Shown one piece after another: positions 9,292 to 17,755 of a stretch of 64,000 bases of DNA. The translations under genes were made by a program, and so were the position numbers. The DNA comes from Roseiarcus sp963772555 (GTDB lineage Bacteria > Pseudomonadota > Alphaproteobacteria > Rhizobiales > Beijerinckiaceae). Positions within the stretch are counted from its first letter, which is position 1, and each line of letters starts with the position of its first letter. The notes under the pieces were generated by a model. It was not told the DNA's origin, made no database searches, and saw nothing but the letters and a program-made list of their open reading frames with translations. The DNA is taken from contig CAVYXQ010000018.1 in the NCBI GenBank assembly GCA_963772555.1, positions 62,001-126,000 on the forward strand, in the 5' to 3' direction.

Positions 9292-9617
9292 AGCGCATGG
9301 GGATGGTGATCGGCATCAAGCCGGAGCGGATCGCCGAGTACAAGCGGACGCATGCGGCGGTGTGGCCGGAGGTCTTGGCCAAGATCGCCGACTGCAACAT
9401 CAAGAACTACACCATCTTTCTGCGCGAGCCGGAGAACCTGCTCTTCGCCTATTTCGAATATCACGGGCAGGACTACGCCGCCGACGCCGCCAAGATGGCG
9501 GCCGACAAGCGCACGCAAGACTGGTGGGCGATCCACGACCCGATGCAGGTCGGGCTCGAGTCGCGCGCCAAAGGCGAGTGGTGGGCGCCGGCCGAGGAAG
9601 TGTTCCACACCAACTGA
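9288..9617 (+). CDS. L-rhamnose mutarotase family protein
   Basis: A 109-residue RhaM/YiiL-like protein that would interconvert alpha and beta anomers of a 6-deoxy sugar such as L-rhamnose or L-fucose. The catalytic H22 lies in 'YKRTHAAVWPEV', and the conserved 'FLREPENLLFAYFEY' and 'WWAIHDPMQ' blocks are present. Length fits the family. Its ATG overlaps the stop of the dehydratase gene, so both are translated together. Confidence 0.92.
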   Translation: MKRMGMVIGIKPERIAEYKRTHAAVWPEVLAKIADCNIKNYTIFLREPENLLFAYFEYHGQDYAADAAKMAADKRTQDWWAIHDPMQVGLESRAKGEWWAPAEEVFHTN

Positions 9618-9659
9618 GAGGGGTGGCGCGAGCTGGCAGCGATCAAGCGTTTCCAGGAC

Positions 9660-9718
9660 GTTGAGCCCGAAAAGCTGTCACTTTTCAGCCCCGAGCTCCC
9701 GCCCGGGATGGGCTCAAC
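9660..9718. repeat. Nested inverted repeats after the mutarotase gene
   Basis: Outer arms GTTGAGCCC (9660-9668) and GGGCTCAAC (9710-9718) enclose an inner hairpin GAAAAG-N6-CTTTTC (9669-9686). The element lies 43 nt after the mutarotase stop in a convergent intergenic region. It could help end transcription, but there is no T-run after the outer stem. Confidence 0.5.
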
Positions 9719-9801
9719 TCCACCGCCTCATCCCGAGGCGCGCTTGCCAAGCAAGAGCCTCGAAGGGTTGAACCCGGCATTTCGCCGCCCGCGGCGCGTC
9801 C

Positions 9802-9881
9802 CTGCCATTTTCTTTCAGGAAGCTGCCAAAGGCTTTCGATTTGCTGCCAACGACGTGCAAAAAGCCTGCAATTTCCTGCCA
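9802..9881. repeat. Degenerate direct repeats with 21-nt period
   Basis: CTGCCA occurs at 9802, 9823 and 9844, exactly 21 nt apart. A variant CTGCAA is at 9866 and another CTGCCA at 9876. The rest of the 9618-9956 intergenic stretch holds no gene I can support. On the minus strand the repeats would encode Trp-Gln every seven residues, but no start, ribosome site or homology supports a protein. Confidence 0.5.
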
Positions 9882-9956
9882 AAAATTGCAATTCCTTTCC
9901 CGGATTCGGGACTTATCAAAGGCTTATGCGCGAGTCGCCGAGAACTCGTAGCTGGT

Positions 9957-11069
9957 TCATTGGAGAACCTTGCGGAAGCGCCAGAGCGCGAAGGCGAACA
10001 GCGCCGAGCCGATGACAAACAGCGCGAGGAGCTGCGGCCAGACGATGTCGATGCCGGCGCCGCGGAACAGGATCGCCTGCGCCAGAATGACGAAGTGCGT
10101 GTCGGGCGCGCCCAGCATGATGGTCTGAATGATCGGCGGCATGCTTTCGCGCGGCGTCGTCGCGCCGGAGAGAACCTGGATCGGCAGCAGCACGAGAATG
10201 AGCAGCAGCGCGAATTGCGGCATCGATTCGGCCATGGTGGCCAGGGCGATCCCCATTGCGGTCGTCGCGTAGAGCTGGAGCGCCGTGGCGAGCCCGAAGA
10301 GCGGAATCGAGCCGTGGGTCGGCACCGCAAGAACCCCCCGCACCACCACCGTCAGCGACAGCATTGCGACGACGAGGACAATAACGCCCATCGACCAGAT
10401 CTTGCTGATCATGATCTCGGCCGGGGTGACCGGCATCACCAGCAGATGCTCGACCGTTCCGTGCTCCCGCTCGCGAATGAGCGCGGCGCCGGTGAGCACG
10501 ATCGACAGCATCGTGATCTGGCTGATCAGGCTCGTGACCGCCCCGAACCAAACTCTGTCGAGGTTCGGATTGAACACGGCGCGCAGCGCGAGATCGACCG
10601 GCAGCGGGGCCGCCGAGCGATAGCGGCGCAGGAAATCGATGATCTCGCCGGAAGCGATGCTCTGGATGTATCCCCCGCCGGCGAAAGCCTGCCCCACGCG
10701 CGTCGCATCGACGTTGAGCTGAAGTTCGTTGGCGCGCCCGTTGAGCACGTCGCGCTCGAAGTGCGGCGGGATATCGAGAGCGAACGTGTCGGCTCCCTCA
10801 TCCATGCGGCGATCCATTTCGCCCGGCGTGATCAACTTGGGCCGGAGGAAACGCGGAGGATAGAAAGCGCCGGCGATGCGAGCCGAGAGCTGCGACTGAT
10901 CTTCATCGACGATGGAGATCGTCGCCCTGTTCAAGGTCTCAGGCGCAACGGTCGCCTGATTGTAGATCGCGAACGTGAACACGAAAAGTATCAGGAACAC
11001 CATGACGCTGTCACGCGCCAGGCCGCGCAATTCCTTGATCCCGAGCTGCGCGATGTTGGTGAGGCGCAT
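9957..11069 (-). CDS. yhhJ: ABC-2 type permease (YhhJ-like)
   Basis: A 370-residue ABC-2 membrane subunit: one N-terminal membrane segment, a large periplasmic loop (about residues 45-175), then five C-terminal segments including the 'EREHGTVEHLLVMPVTPAEIM' signature. It is the last gene of a HlyD-RbbA-YhhJ operon, with 1 bp between it and the rbbA-like stop. In E. coli the equivalent yhiI-rbbA-yhhJ genes are arranged the same way. It probably pairs with the permease half of RbbA to export an unknown compound. Confidence 0.88.
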   Translation of the reverse strand: MRLTNIAQLGIKELRGLARDSVMVFLILFVFTFAIYNQATVAPETLNRATISIVDEDQSQLSARIAGAFYPPRFLRPKLITPGEMDRRMDEGADTFALDIPPHFERDVLNGRANELQLNVDATRVGQAFAGGGYIQSIASGEIIDFLRRYRSAAPLPVDLALRAVFNPNLDRVWFGAVTSLISQITMLSIVLTGAALIREREHGTVEHLLVMPVTPAEIMISKIWSMGVIVLVVAMLSLTVVVRGVLAVPTHGSIPLFGLATALQLYATTAMGIALATMAESMPQFALLLILVLLPIQVLSGATTPRESMPPIIQTIMLGAPDTHFVILAQAILFRGAGIDIVWPQLLALFVIGSALFAFALWRFRKVLQ

Positions 11070-11070
11070 C

Positions 11071-13842
11071 TCAGGTCTCCTGCTTCTTCAGGAGCAGGCT
11101 CGCCGACCCGAGCAAGACCACGACCGCGATGGCCAGGGGAATCAGTTGCGTCTGCAAATCGGCGAAGCCGAGCCCCTTCGAGAACGTCCCGCGCGCGATC
11201 GTGATGAAGAATGACGCCGGGAACACCTCCCCGATCGCCCGGCCCAGACCGGTCAGGGACGACACCGGGTCGATCAGCCCGGAGAAACTCGTTGCGGGGA
11301 TCATCGTGATCACCACGGTGGCGAAAATCGCCGCGACCTGGCTCCTCATGAAGGATGAAATGAGCAGGCCAATTCCGGTCGCCACGCCGATATAGAGCAG
11401 GCCGGCAAGCATGAAGGTCGGAAAGCTGCCGGTGAAGGGAACGCGGAAGACAAAAATTCCGAAGGCGGTCAGCAGGAGGAAGTTCACCATGGAGAGGACG
11501 ACGTACGGAATCTGCTTGCCGAGCAGAAACTCGAGTCGGGTCACCGGCGTCACGTAGAAATTGGTGATCGAGCCCAGCTCCTTTTCGCGAACCACGCTCA
11601 GCGTCGCCAGGATCGCCGGAATCATGAGAAGCAGCATCGGGATGACTGCGGGCACCATGGCGATCAGGCTCTCAAAGCCCGGATTGTAGCGGTATCGGAT
11701 CTCGATCTGGGTCAAGCCCGCCAAGGGCTGCTTTCCGAACAATGCAGTCGCTTGTTCCTGAAGCCATTGCATGTGCAGCAGTTGAATATAGCCCTCGATG
11801 GTCTCCGCCCTGAGCGGCATCGCTCCGTCGACCCACATGCCGATCTTGACGTCACGCCCGTGCGCGACGTCTCGGCCGAAGTTGGGAGGGATTTCGATCG
11901 CGAGGCTGAGTTCGCCCGCAGCCATCCGCCGGTCGAGCTGGGCATTGCTGGCTATCGGCGGGCGCTGCGCGAAATAGCGCGAGCCGGCGATGTTGAGGAT
12001 ATAGTTCTCGCTGACTGTCGTCTGGTCGCGGTCGAGCACCGCGAAGGCCAGGTTGTTGACGTCGATATTAATCCCGTAGCCCATCACAAACAGCAGGATG
12101 ACGCTGCCGAACAAGGCCAGGCCCAGGCGCAAGTAGTCGCGGCGGAGTTCGAGCGCCTCGCGCACCATGTAGGCGCCCATCCGACGCGGGCTGAAAAATC
12201 CGCCTGCAGCGAAGGTTTGGCGGTCCTGCGCAGGTTTCGGGGTCGCCGGCTGGGCCGGTCGCGTGCCAAGCTTTTGGCCTGTAGCGTCCTCGAGGAAGCT
12301 GATGAACGCGTCTTCGAGCGTCGCCGCTTGCCGCATCGCTACGATGTTCTTCGGCGTGTCGCTGACCAACACCTTGCCCGCGTTCATGAGCGAAATGCGG
12401 TCGCAGCGCTCCGCCTCATTCATGAAGTGGGTCGAGATGAAGATCGTGACGTTGTCCTTCCGGGAGAGGTCGACGAGGATTTGCCAGAACTTGTCGCGCT
12501 CGACGGGATCGACGCCCGATGTCGGCTCGTCCAGGATCAGCATCTCGGGGGCATGGATCATCGCCACCGCGAGCGAGAGACGCTGACGGATGCCCAGCGG
12601 CAGACCTTCGGGCAACGCGTCCATGACCTCGTTCAAATCGAAGCGATCCGCCACCTCGGCGACGCGCGGTTCAATCTTCCGCGGCGGCAGGCGGTACAGG
12701 CGGGCGTGCAGTTCGAGGTTCTGCCGGACGGTGAGCTCCGAATAGAGGGAGAAGGCCTGCGACATGTAGCCGACGCGAAGGCGAAGCTCGATGTCGTTCG
12801 CGTCCATCTTTTCGCCGAAGAGCGTCGAGGTTCCTTCAGTGGGAGGGAGCAGGCCGCACAGCATCTTCATGGTGGTGCTCTTGCCGCAGCCGTTCGAGCC
12901 GAGAAACCCGAAGATTTCCCCGCGGGCGATGGTGAAGCTCACATGATCGACGGCGACGAAGGCGCCAAACCGCTGGGTCAGCCCCCTGGCTTCGATGGCG
13001 ATGTCGTGCGTCATCGCAGCCGTGCGCGGCGGGATGACCACGTCCTGGTGGCCCAGGCGTTTCTCTGGCGGCAGCAGCGCGACGAACGCCGCATCGAGCG
13101 AAGCGGCGCCGGTGCGCGATAACAGCTCCTTCGGCGCGCCGGTCGCGAGCACCCGGCCGGCATCCATCGCCATCAGCCAATCGAACCGCTCGGCCTCCTC
13201 CATATAGGCGGTGGCGACCATGACGCTCATGCCACGCCGATCGGCGCGGATCTGATCGATCAGGTCCCAGAACTGACGTCGCGACAGCGGATCGACGCCG
13301 GTCGTCGGTTCGTCCAGGATCAAAAGGTCCGGGTCATGGATCAGCGAGCAGCAGAGGCCGAGCTTTTGCTTCATGCCTCCGGACAGCTTGCCGGCCGGTC
13401 GGTCGGCAAAAGGACCGAGCCCGGTGGAGCGCAACAAATCGTCGATGCGGCGTTTGCGCTCCTGCCGCCCGAAGCCGAACAGCCGCCCGAAAAAATCCAC
13501 GTTTTCGAACACCGAAAGCGTAGGATCGAGGTTCTTCCCCAACCCCTGCGGCATGTAGGCGATCCGCGGGCAGCTCAGCGTCCGGTGTCGGGCGTCCTTC
13601 ATGTCGCCGCCGAGCGCCTCGACCGTACCGCTCTGGATCGCGTGCGCGCCGGCGATGAGCGACAGGAGGCTGGATTTGCCGACGCCGTCAGGCCCGATCA
13701 GCCCAACCATGCAGCCTGCCGGAATGTCCAAAGTCACCGCGTCGAGGGCGCGGGTCTTGCCATAGAACAGGCTGACGTCGCGCAGGCTCACCACGATCGA
13801 TGTCGAAGCGACGACGGCCTCGGCGGAAGTCGGCGCGTTCAT
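11071..13842 (-). CDS. rbbA: RbbA-like tandem ABC ATPase/permease fusion
   Basis: A 923-residue protein with two ATPase domains (Walker A 'GPDGVGKSS' at 50-58 and 'GSNGCGKST' near residue 330) followed by an ABC-2 membrane domain with the 'VREKELGSITNFYVTPVTR' motif. E. coli RbbA (ribosome-associated ATPase/YhiH) has the same architecture and similar length. The start at 13842 overlaps the HlyD stop (ATGA); a frame extension to 13893 lies inside the HlyD gene. Whether it binds ribosomes or simply powers export cannot be told from sequence. Confidence 0.9.
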   Translation of the reverse strand: MNAPTSAEAVVASTSIVVSLRDVSLFYGKTRALDAVTLDIPAGCMVGLIGPDGVGKSSLLSLIAGAHAIQSGTVEALGGDMKDARHRTLSCPRIAYMPQGLGKNLDPTLSVFENVDFFGRLFGFGRQERKRRIDDLLRSTGLGPFADRPAGKLSGGMKQKLGLCCSLIHDPDLLILDEPTTGVDPLSRRQFWDLIDQIRADRRGMSVMVATAYMEEAERFDWLMAMDAGRVLATGAPKELLSRTGAASLDAAFVALLPPEKRLGHQDVVIPPRTAAMTHDIAIEARGLTQRFGAFVAVDHVSFTIARGEIFGFLGSNGCGKSTTMKMLCGLLPPTEGTSTLFGEKMDANDIELRLRVGYMSQAFSLYSELTVRQNLELHARLYRLPPRKIEPRVAEVADRFDLNEVMDALPEGLPLGIRQRLSLAVAMIHAPEMLILDEPTSGVDPVERDKFWQILVDLSRKDNVTIFISTHFMNEAERCDRISLMNAGKVLVSDTPKNIVAMRQAATLEDAFISFLEDATGQKLGTRPAQPATPKPAQDRQTFAAGGFFSPRRMGAYMVREALELRRDYLRLGLALFGSVILLFVMGYGINIDVNNLAFAVLDRDQTTVSENYILNIAGSRYFAQRPPIASNAQLDRRMAAGELSLAIEIPPNFGRDVAHGRDVKIGMWVDGAMPLRAETIEGYIQLLHMQWLQEQATALFGKQPLAGLTQIEIRYRYNPGFESLIAMVPAVIPMLLLMIPAILATLSVVREKELGSITNFYVTPVTRLEFLLGKQIPYVVLSMVNFLLLTAFGIFVFRVPFTGSFPTFMLAGLLYIGVATGIGLLISSFMRSQVAAIFATVVITMIPATSFSGLIDPVSSLTGLGRAIGEVFPASFFITIARGTFSKGLGFADLQTQLIPLAIAVVVLLGSASLLLKKQET

Positions 13843-15041
13843 TGCTCTGTCGGCTTGAGTTCCGGCAATCTGACCGACAGGTTGGCGGGCCACTGAGCCT
13901 TGGGATCCAGCTTGACATAGGCCATGCCGGGGATGCCGGTCTTGACGATCTGGATATATTTGCGCAGCAAGTCTGGCGGGATTTGCGCCTTCAGACGAAA
14001 CATCAGCTTCTGCCGCTCCGCCTCGGTCTCCACGGTCTTCGGGGTGAATTGCGCCACATTGGCGACGAAGGTGATCGACGCGGGGATGACGGCGTCCGGC
14101 AGAGCGTCCAGGACAATTCGCGCCTCGGCGCCCATGGTCGCCTTTCCGGCCTCGTCGGTCGGCAGATAGAAGGTCATGTAGACGTCACTCAGGTCCACGA
14201 GGTTGAGGACCCGCCCGCCAGCCGGCAACACCTCCCCCTGCTCGGCGACCTTGAACTGCACCCGGCCGTCCCGCGGGGTCGTCAGGCTGCTGTCGTTGAT
14301 GTCGTCCTGGATGCGGTCGATCGTCGCTTGCGCCGCCACGACCGCCGCCTTGGAGTCGACGACCTGAGCCTTCGCCGCGCTGATCCCCGCCTCGGCGGCA
14401 GCCAAATTAGCCTGCCCTTCCGCGACCGCGGCAGCGGCTGCGTTTTTAGCGGCGTGGGCGTCGTCGAGCGACTGCTTGGTTTCAAAGTCCTTGGCCGCCA
14501 TGGGCTCGACGCGGGCGACCCGCGCCGAGGCCGCATCCAGCAAGGCTTGACGCGCGGCGATCTGGGCCGTTGCGGCGATCCGCTGGGCTTCCCGCTGTCT
14601 CACAACCGCTTCCGCCGTGTCGACTCCGATGGTCGCGCGTTCGAGTTGAGCGTCGGCCTCGCGTCGCTGGGCGTCGAGCGTCTTGGTGTCCATGTGGGCG
14701 AGCGTCTGCCCCGCGCGGACGAAGTCTCCCTCGGCAACCAGAATATCCGCGATCCGCCCCGGGATCTTGGCGTCGACATCAATTTCAGTGGCTTCGATGC
14801 GGCCGTTGCCGGACGCAAGGCCCTCGGGCAGGCCGGGCGGCCTCAACTTCAGCCAAGCGTAATAGCCGGCGCCCGCGAGCGCGAGCGCGACGACGACCCA
14901 GATCAGCGGCTTTGCGAACCGCTTCATCGGCCCGTCAGGCTTCGGCGTGGGCTTGGCGGGCGGGCTCTCGTTGGCTTTTGCAACGCTTGAGGACGCGCTG
15001 TCGGCGCCTTCCCGGTGAACCGCAACTGGAACATTTGTCAT
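13839..15041 (-). CDS. HlyD family membrane-fusion protein (YhiI-like)
   Basis: A 400-residue periplasmic adaptor with a membrane anchor near residues 44-62, a biotinyl-lipoyl-like half ('GRIEATEIDVDAKIPGRI'), a long alanine-rich coiled coil (about 140-250) and a beta-barrel region. It links the RbbA/YhhJ inner-membrane pump to the outer membrane. ATG at 15041 has AAAGG 9 nt upstream. It is the first gene of the operon, and an FNR-type box lies 50 nt upstream of it. Confidence 0.9.
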   Translation of the reverse strand: MTNVPVAVHREGADSASSSVAKANESPPAKPTPKPDGPMKRFAKPLIWVVVALALAGAGYYAWLKLRPPGLPEGLASGNGRIEATEIDVDAKIPGRIADILVAEGDFVRAGQTLAHMDTKTLDAQRREADAQLERATIGVDTAEAVVRQREAQRIAATAQIAARQALLDAASARVARVEPMAAKDFETKQSLDDAHAAKNAAAAAVAEGQANLAAAEAGISAAKAQVVDSKAAVVAAQATIDRIQDDINDSSLTTPRDGRVQFKVAEQGEVLPAGGRVLNLVDLSDVYMTFYLPTDEAGKATMGAEARIVLDALPDAVIPASITFVANVAQFTPKTVETEAERQKLMFRLKAQIPPDLLRKYIQIVKTGIPGMAYVKLDPKAQWPANLSVRLPELKPTEQ

Positions 15042-15090
15042 ATCGCAACGCCTTTTCGATCAATATTGGCCGGCGACCGCCAGTCCGTCA

Positions 15091-15104
15091 TTGATGCGGG
15101 TCAA
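15091..15104 (-). promoter_or_regulatory. FNR/FixK-type box upstream of the HlyD-RbbA-YhhJ operon
   Basis: TTGAT-GCGG-GTCAA matches the TTGAY-N4-RTCAA anaerobox recognised by FNR/FixK regulators. On the minus strand an AATATT -10 candidate lies at 15067-15062, giving a start near 15055 and putting the box centre at about -42, the position used by class II FNR activators. Confidence 0.65.
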
Positions 15105-15171
15105 ACAACCCCGCTACGTTCGAGCGCGGGACGCGGCGCGCGCGCCGACCGCCAAGGGCGAGAAGGCGCTG

Positions 15172-15543
15172 TCACTCACGCCCGGGCCGCCCTTCGAACT
15201 TATAGCGGTCCGTGACGCCGAACTCGCGCTTCAGATCCCCCAACAGCCGCATCAATTCCTCCTCCTCCTTCAAACTGGCGTGCTCTGCCTGTTTGACGTC
15301 AGTTGCGTGCTGAAAGGCGGAGGCGGCAAGCGAGAGGAATTTTGGTCCTCCGAAGAATTCGCGGCCGGCGACCGCTCGCGCTCGCTGACCGAGCTGGCCG
15401 ACCGGCATTCTCCCCTGGAAGTACTCTTCGAGAAGATCGTCGATCCGCCGCGAAGTTTGGAGCCGGCAATTCCAATAGATGACAAAAGCGACAATCGCCC
15501 CAAGGACGACCAGGCCGCAAACGCTTGTCGTCACCCTATCCAT
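15172..15543 (-). CDS. Small membrane-anchored protein of unknown function
   Basis: A 123-residue protein with one N-terminal membrane segment (about residues 7-24) and a charged, mostly helical cytoplasmic tail rich in Glu and Lys ('ASLKEEEELMRLLGDLKREFG'). I do not recognise a family. It lies 27 nt after the PhaC-like hydrolase gene in the same direction and before the HlyD gene, so it probably shares the hydrolase transcript. No strong ribosome site is seen before the ATG at 15543. Confidence 0.6.
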   Translation of the reverse strand: MDRVTTSVCGLVVLGAIVAFVIYWNCRLQTSRRIDDLLEEYFQGRMPVGQLGQRARAVAGREFFGGPKFLSLAASAFQHATDVKQAEHASLKEEEELMRLLGDLKREFGVTDRYKFEGRPGRE

Positions 15544-15570
15544 GGACCGTTCGCCTCCAGACGCCGAGCG

Positions 15571-16707
15571 TCAAGCGGAGCTTGAATGCGTCAGCCACCG
15601 CGCGATCGTCGGCCACGTCTCTTTCAGCGTGCGCGAGCCCATGAAGAGACCGATGTGGCCGCCGGGGACCAGCTTCTTTTCGATCCGATCTTTCGGGGTT
15701 CCGACGAGGTTCTCCGCCTCGAAAACCTGCTCTTTGGTCGTGATGTCGTCGCTCTCGCCGGCGAGCAGATAGAGGGGACATGCGATCGACTTGAGGTTCA
15801 GGCGGCGGCCGAGCCCCACGAACTCGCCCTTGGCGAGGCGGTTCTCCTTGAAGAGCGCGCGGATCGCTTGCAGATACCAGCGCCCGGGCAGGTCGAGCGG
15901 ATCTTCGTACCAGCTGTCGAACGCCTCAACCCTCTCTTTATACGCCGGATCGTCCATGTGCTCGTAGAGGTCGAACTGCTCGGCGACATAATGCTTCTCG
16001 GGATGCATGTTTTTCCATCCCAGCAGCATGAGCTGGCCCCGCATCAGTCCGTCCCCGAGCTTGACGAGATCCTCGTAAGCCGACATCGGGGTCTCGTGAG
16101 CCATGCGCTTGATCGGGCCGTCGCCGGCGTCGGTGTCGATCGGCGACCCGGCGAGAACGAGGGCATTCACCTTGTCGGGAAAACGCGCCGCGACCATCGC
16201 CGAGGACCAACCGCCCTGGCAAAGCCCGACGAGATTGACCCGGCCGCCGAGATCGTCGATGGCGACGATCAGTTCCTCGAGGTAGTTGTCGACGTCGAAG
16301 TCTTTCATGTCGTCGGTGGCCGACTTCCAATCTGTCAGCGCGACGTGGCCGACGCCGTTGGCGAGCAGCGTCTCAACGAGGCTCTGGCCCTTGTGATAGT
16401 CGGCGATCTCAGCCCGGTGGCCGGCGAAGGGCGCATTGACCAGAGTTGGAATCCCTCCAGGGCGCCCATAATCGCGCAAAGCCATGGTGCGCAGATCGAG
16501 GCGCACGACATTGGGCGTCGCCAGCTTCGGCTTGAGGTCTCCGTGGAGCTTGAGGTCTTCCTGGACGAATTCGAGGTTTTTGAGCGTGAGATCGGCCTTC
16601 GCCTTCTCCATTCCCGCCACCAGGGCGACAGGCCAGAAGAGGGGAAGGGGAAGGGGAAGGTTGCGCGGGGTAGGCGACGACGCGGTGGCAGCGGAAGTTT
16701 GGGGCAT
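15571..16707 (-). CDS. PhaC/PhaZ-like alpha/beta hydrolase with Cys nucleophile
   Basis: A 378-residue alpha/beta-hydrolase resembling PHA synthases and intracellular PHB depolymerases. The nucleophile elbow is 'GLCQGG' with C163 instead of Ser; D320 or D321 ('GESDD') and H351 ('GGHIGLFMG') complete a triad. The start chosen is the ATG at 16707, with GAGAGG 7 nt upstream; the longer frame to 16788 lacks a ribosome site and would overlap the FNR-type box. The protein is shorter than typical PhaC, so polymer synthesis is doubtful. Depolymerase or thioesterase-like activity is possible. Confidence 0.78.
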   Translation of the reverse strand: MPQTSAATASSPTPRNLPLPLPLFWPVALVAGMEKAKADLTLKNLEFVQEDLKLHGDLKPKLATPNVVRLDLRTMALRDYGRPGGIPTLVNAPFAGHRAEIADYHKGQSLVETLLANGVGHVALTDWKSATDDMKDFDVDNYLEELIVAIDDLGGRVNLVGLCQGGWSSAMVAARFPDKVNALVLAGSPIDTDAGDGPIKRMAHETPMSAYEDLVKLGDGLMRGQLMLLGWKNMHPEKHYVAEQFDLYEHMDDPAYKERVEAFDSWYEDPLDLPGRWYLQAIRALFKENRLAKGEFVGLGRRLNLKSIACPLYLLAGESDDITTKEQVFEAENLVGTPKDRIEKKLVPGGHIGLFMGSRTLKETWPTIARWLTHSSSA

Positions 16708-16787
16708 GACAGCCTCTCGCCGACGGTTCGATCGCGAGGTCAACGCGCCGGTCGACGGTTTCCTAGCCGGTGTCCGCCTGTCCTTCA

Positions 16788-16801
16788 TTGACGCAGGTCA
16801 A
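16788..16801 (-). promoter_or_regulatory. FNR/FixK-type box upstream of the PhaC-like hydrolase
   Basis: TTGAC-GCAG-GTCAA is a perfect inverted repeat with 5-bp arms. It is nearly identical, including flanks (CATTGA...GTCAAAC), to the box at 15091. A weak -10 (TAGGAA, minus strand 16765-16760) would place the box at about -41.5. Confidence 0.6.
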
Positions 16802-17135
16802 ACGCCGTCCGCCCAACTTCACATCTGCCCTCGCGTTTTGCTTTCCGCGGGCAAACTTCCGCGACGACGACGGCATCGGCGAAGCGCGTCAGGCGTCGGG
16901 CCCATCGAAGAGGCGGGTAGGATGCCCCGGCGAAACCCCGTGGGTTGGGGCGGATTGAACGCCGTCCACGCCAGCCGGAACGACCGGGCGGCGTCGCCGG
17001 TTGTTTTCACCGGCGTCGATTGACTTCGGCGTTTTTGTGACCCATCTCTAGCCGTCCGCTGAGCATGGGCTCTGACCGGACTTTTTGTGTGCGCCTTCAC
17101 CCGGCGCCATCCGGGTAAACAACAGGAGAGTGGCC
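16802..17135 (+). promoter_or_regulatory. infC upstream region with candidate promoter and hairpin
   Basis: No gene is seen here. A hairpin with arms CGCCGGT and ACCGGCG and a 7-nt loop lies at 16995-17015. A TTGACT -35-like hexamer is at 17020-17025, and a poor -10 (TCTCTA, 17045-17050) would give a leader of about 80 nt to infC. Confidence 0.3.
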
Positions 17136-17675
17136 ATTCGTCGTCCTATGAAAGCAATCGCGGCGCCGGAGAAGGGCGGGCCGCGCGTCAATCGCGATAT
17201 CCGCGCAGTCCAGGTCCAACTTATCGACGCCGAGGGGCATAATCACGGCGTCGTCAATCTTGCAGACGCCCAGCGCCTCGCCGAAGAAGCTTCGCTCGAT
17301 CTGGTGGAAATCGTTCCGAACGCCACCCCGCCGGTGTGCAAGATCCTCGATTTCGGCAAGTTCCGCTTTTCCGAGCAGAAGAAGTCGTCCGAGGCGCGCA
17401 AGCGCCAGAAGGTGGTCGAGATCAAGGAGATCAAGCTTCGCCCGGGCATCGACGACCACGACTACGAGGTCAAGATGCGTTCCGTGCGCCGCTTTTTCGA
17501 CGAGGGCGACAAGGTGAAGGTGACTCTGCGCTTCCGCGGCCGCGAGATGGCGCACCAGGACATCGGTTTCCGGCTGCTGCAAAGGGTCAGGGCCGAGACG
17601 GCGCCGATCGCCAAGGTCGAGGCCGAGCCGCTGATGGAAGGCCGCCAGATGACCATGGTGCTTGCGCCGAAGTGA
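17136..17675 (+). CDS. infC: Translation initiation factor IF-3 with ATT start codon
   Basis: A 179-residue IF-3 with both domains: the N-domain ('VNLADAQRLAEEASLDLVEI') and the C-domain ('KEIKLRPGIDDHDYEVKMRS'). It binds the 30S subunit and checks initiator tRNA and start codon choice. AGGAG at 17124-17128 is 7 nt before ATT (17136) but only 1 nt before GTG (17130), and the next ATG is at 17148. ATT is therefore the best start, as in E. coli infC, where the rare codon mediates autoregulation. It encodes 'MRRPMKAI'. Confidence 0.93.
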   Translation: MRRPMKAIAAPEKGGPRVNRDIRAVQVQLIDAEGHNHGVVNLADAQRLAEEASLDLVEIVPNATPPVCKILDFGKFRFSEQKKSSEARKRQKVVEIKEIKLRPGIDDHDYEVKMRSVRRFFDEGDKVKVTLRFRGREMAHQDIGFRLLQRVRAETAPIAKVEAEPLMEGRQMTMVLAPK

Positions 17676-17755
17676 TATTCTAAATGAGGAAAACCCCGTT
17701 TTGACGGCTGGGCTTTGAAGCTGTCGGCGCGGGGCCGGCGGAGAGGGTGGGGACT

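Noticed and set aside
9685..9891. 68-codon minus-strand frame over the 21-nt repeats
   Set aside because: The Trp-Gln heptad comes directly from the DNA repeat; there is no ribosome site.
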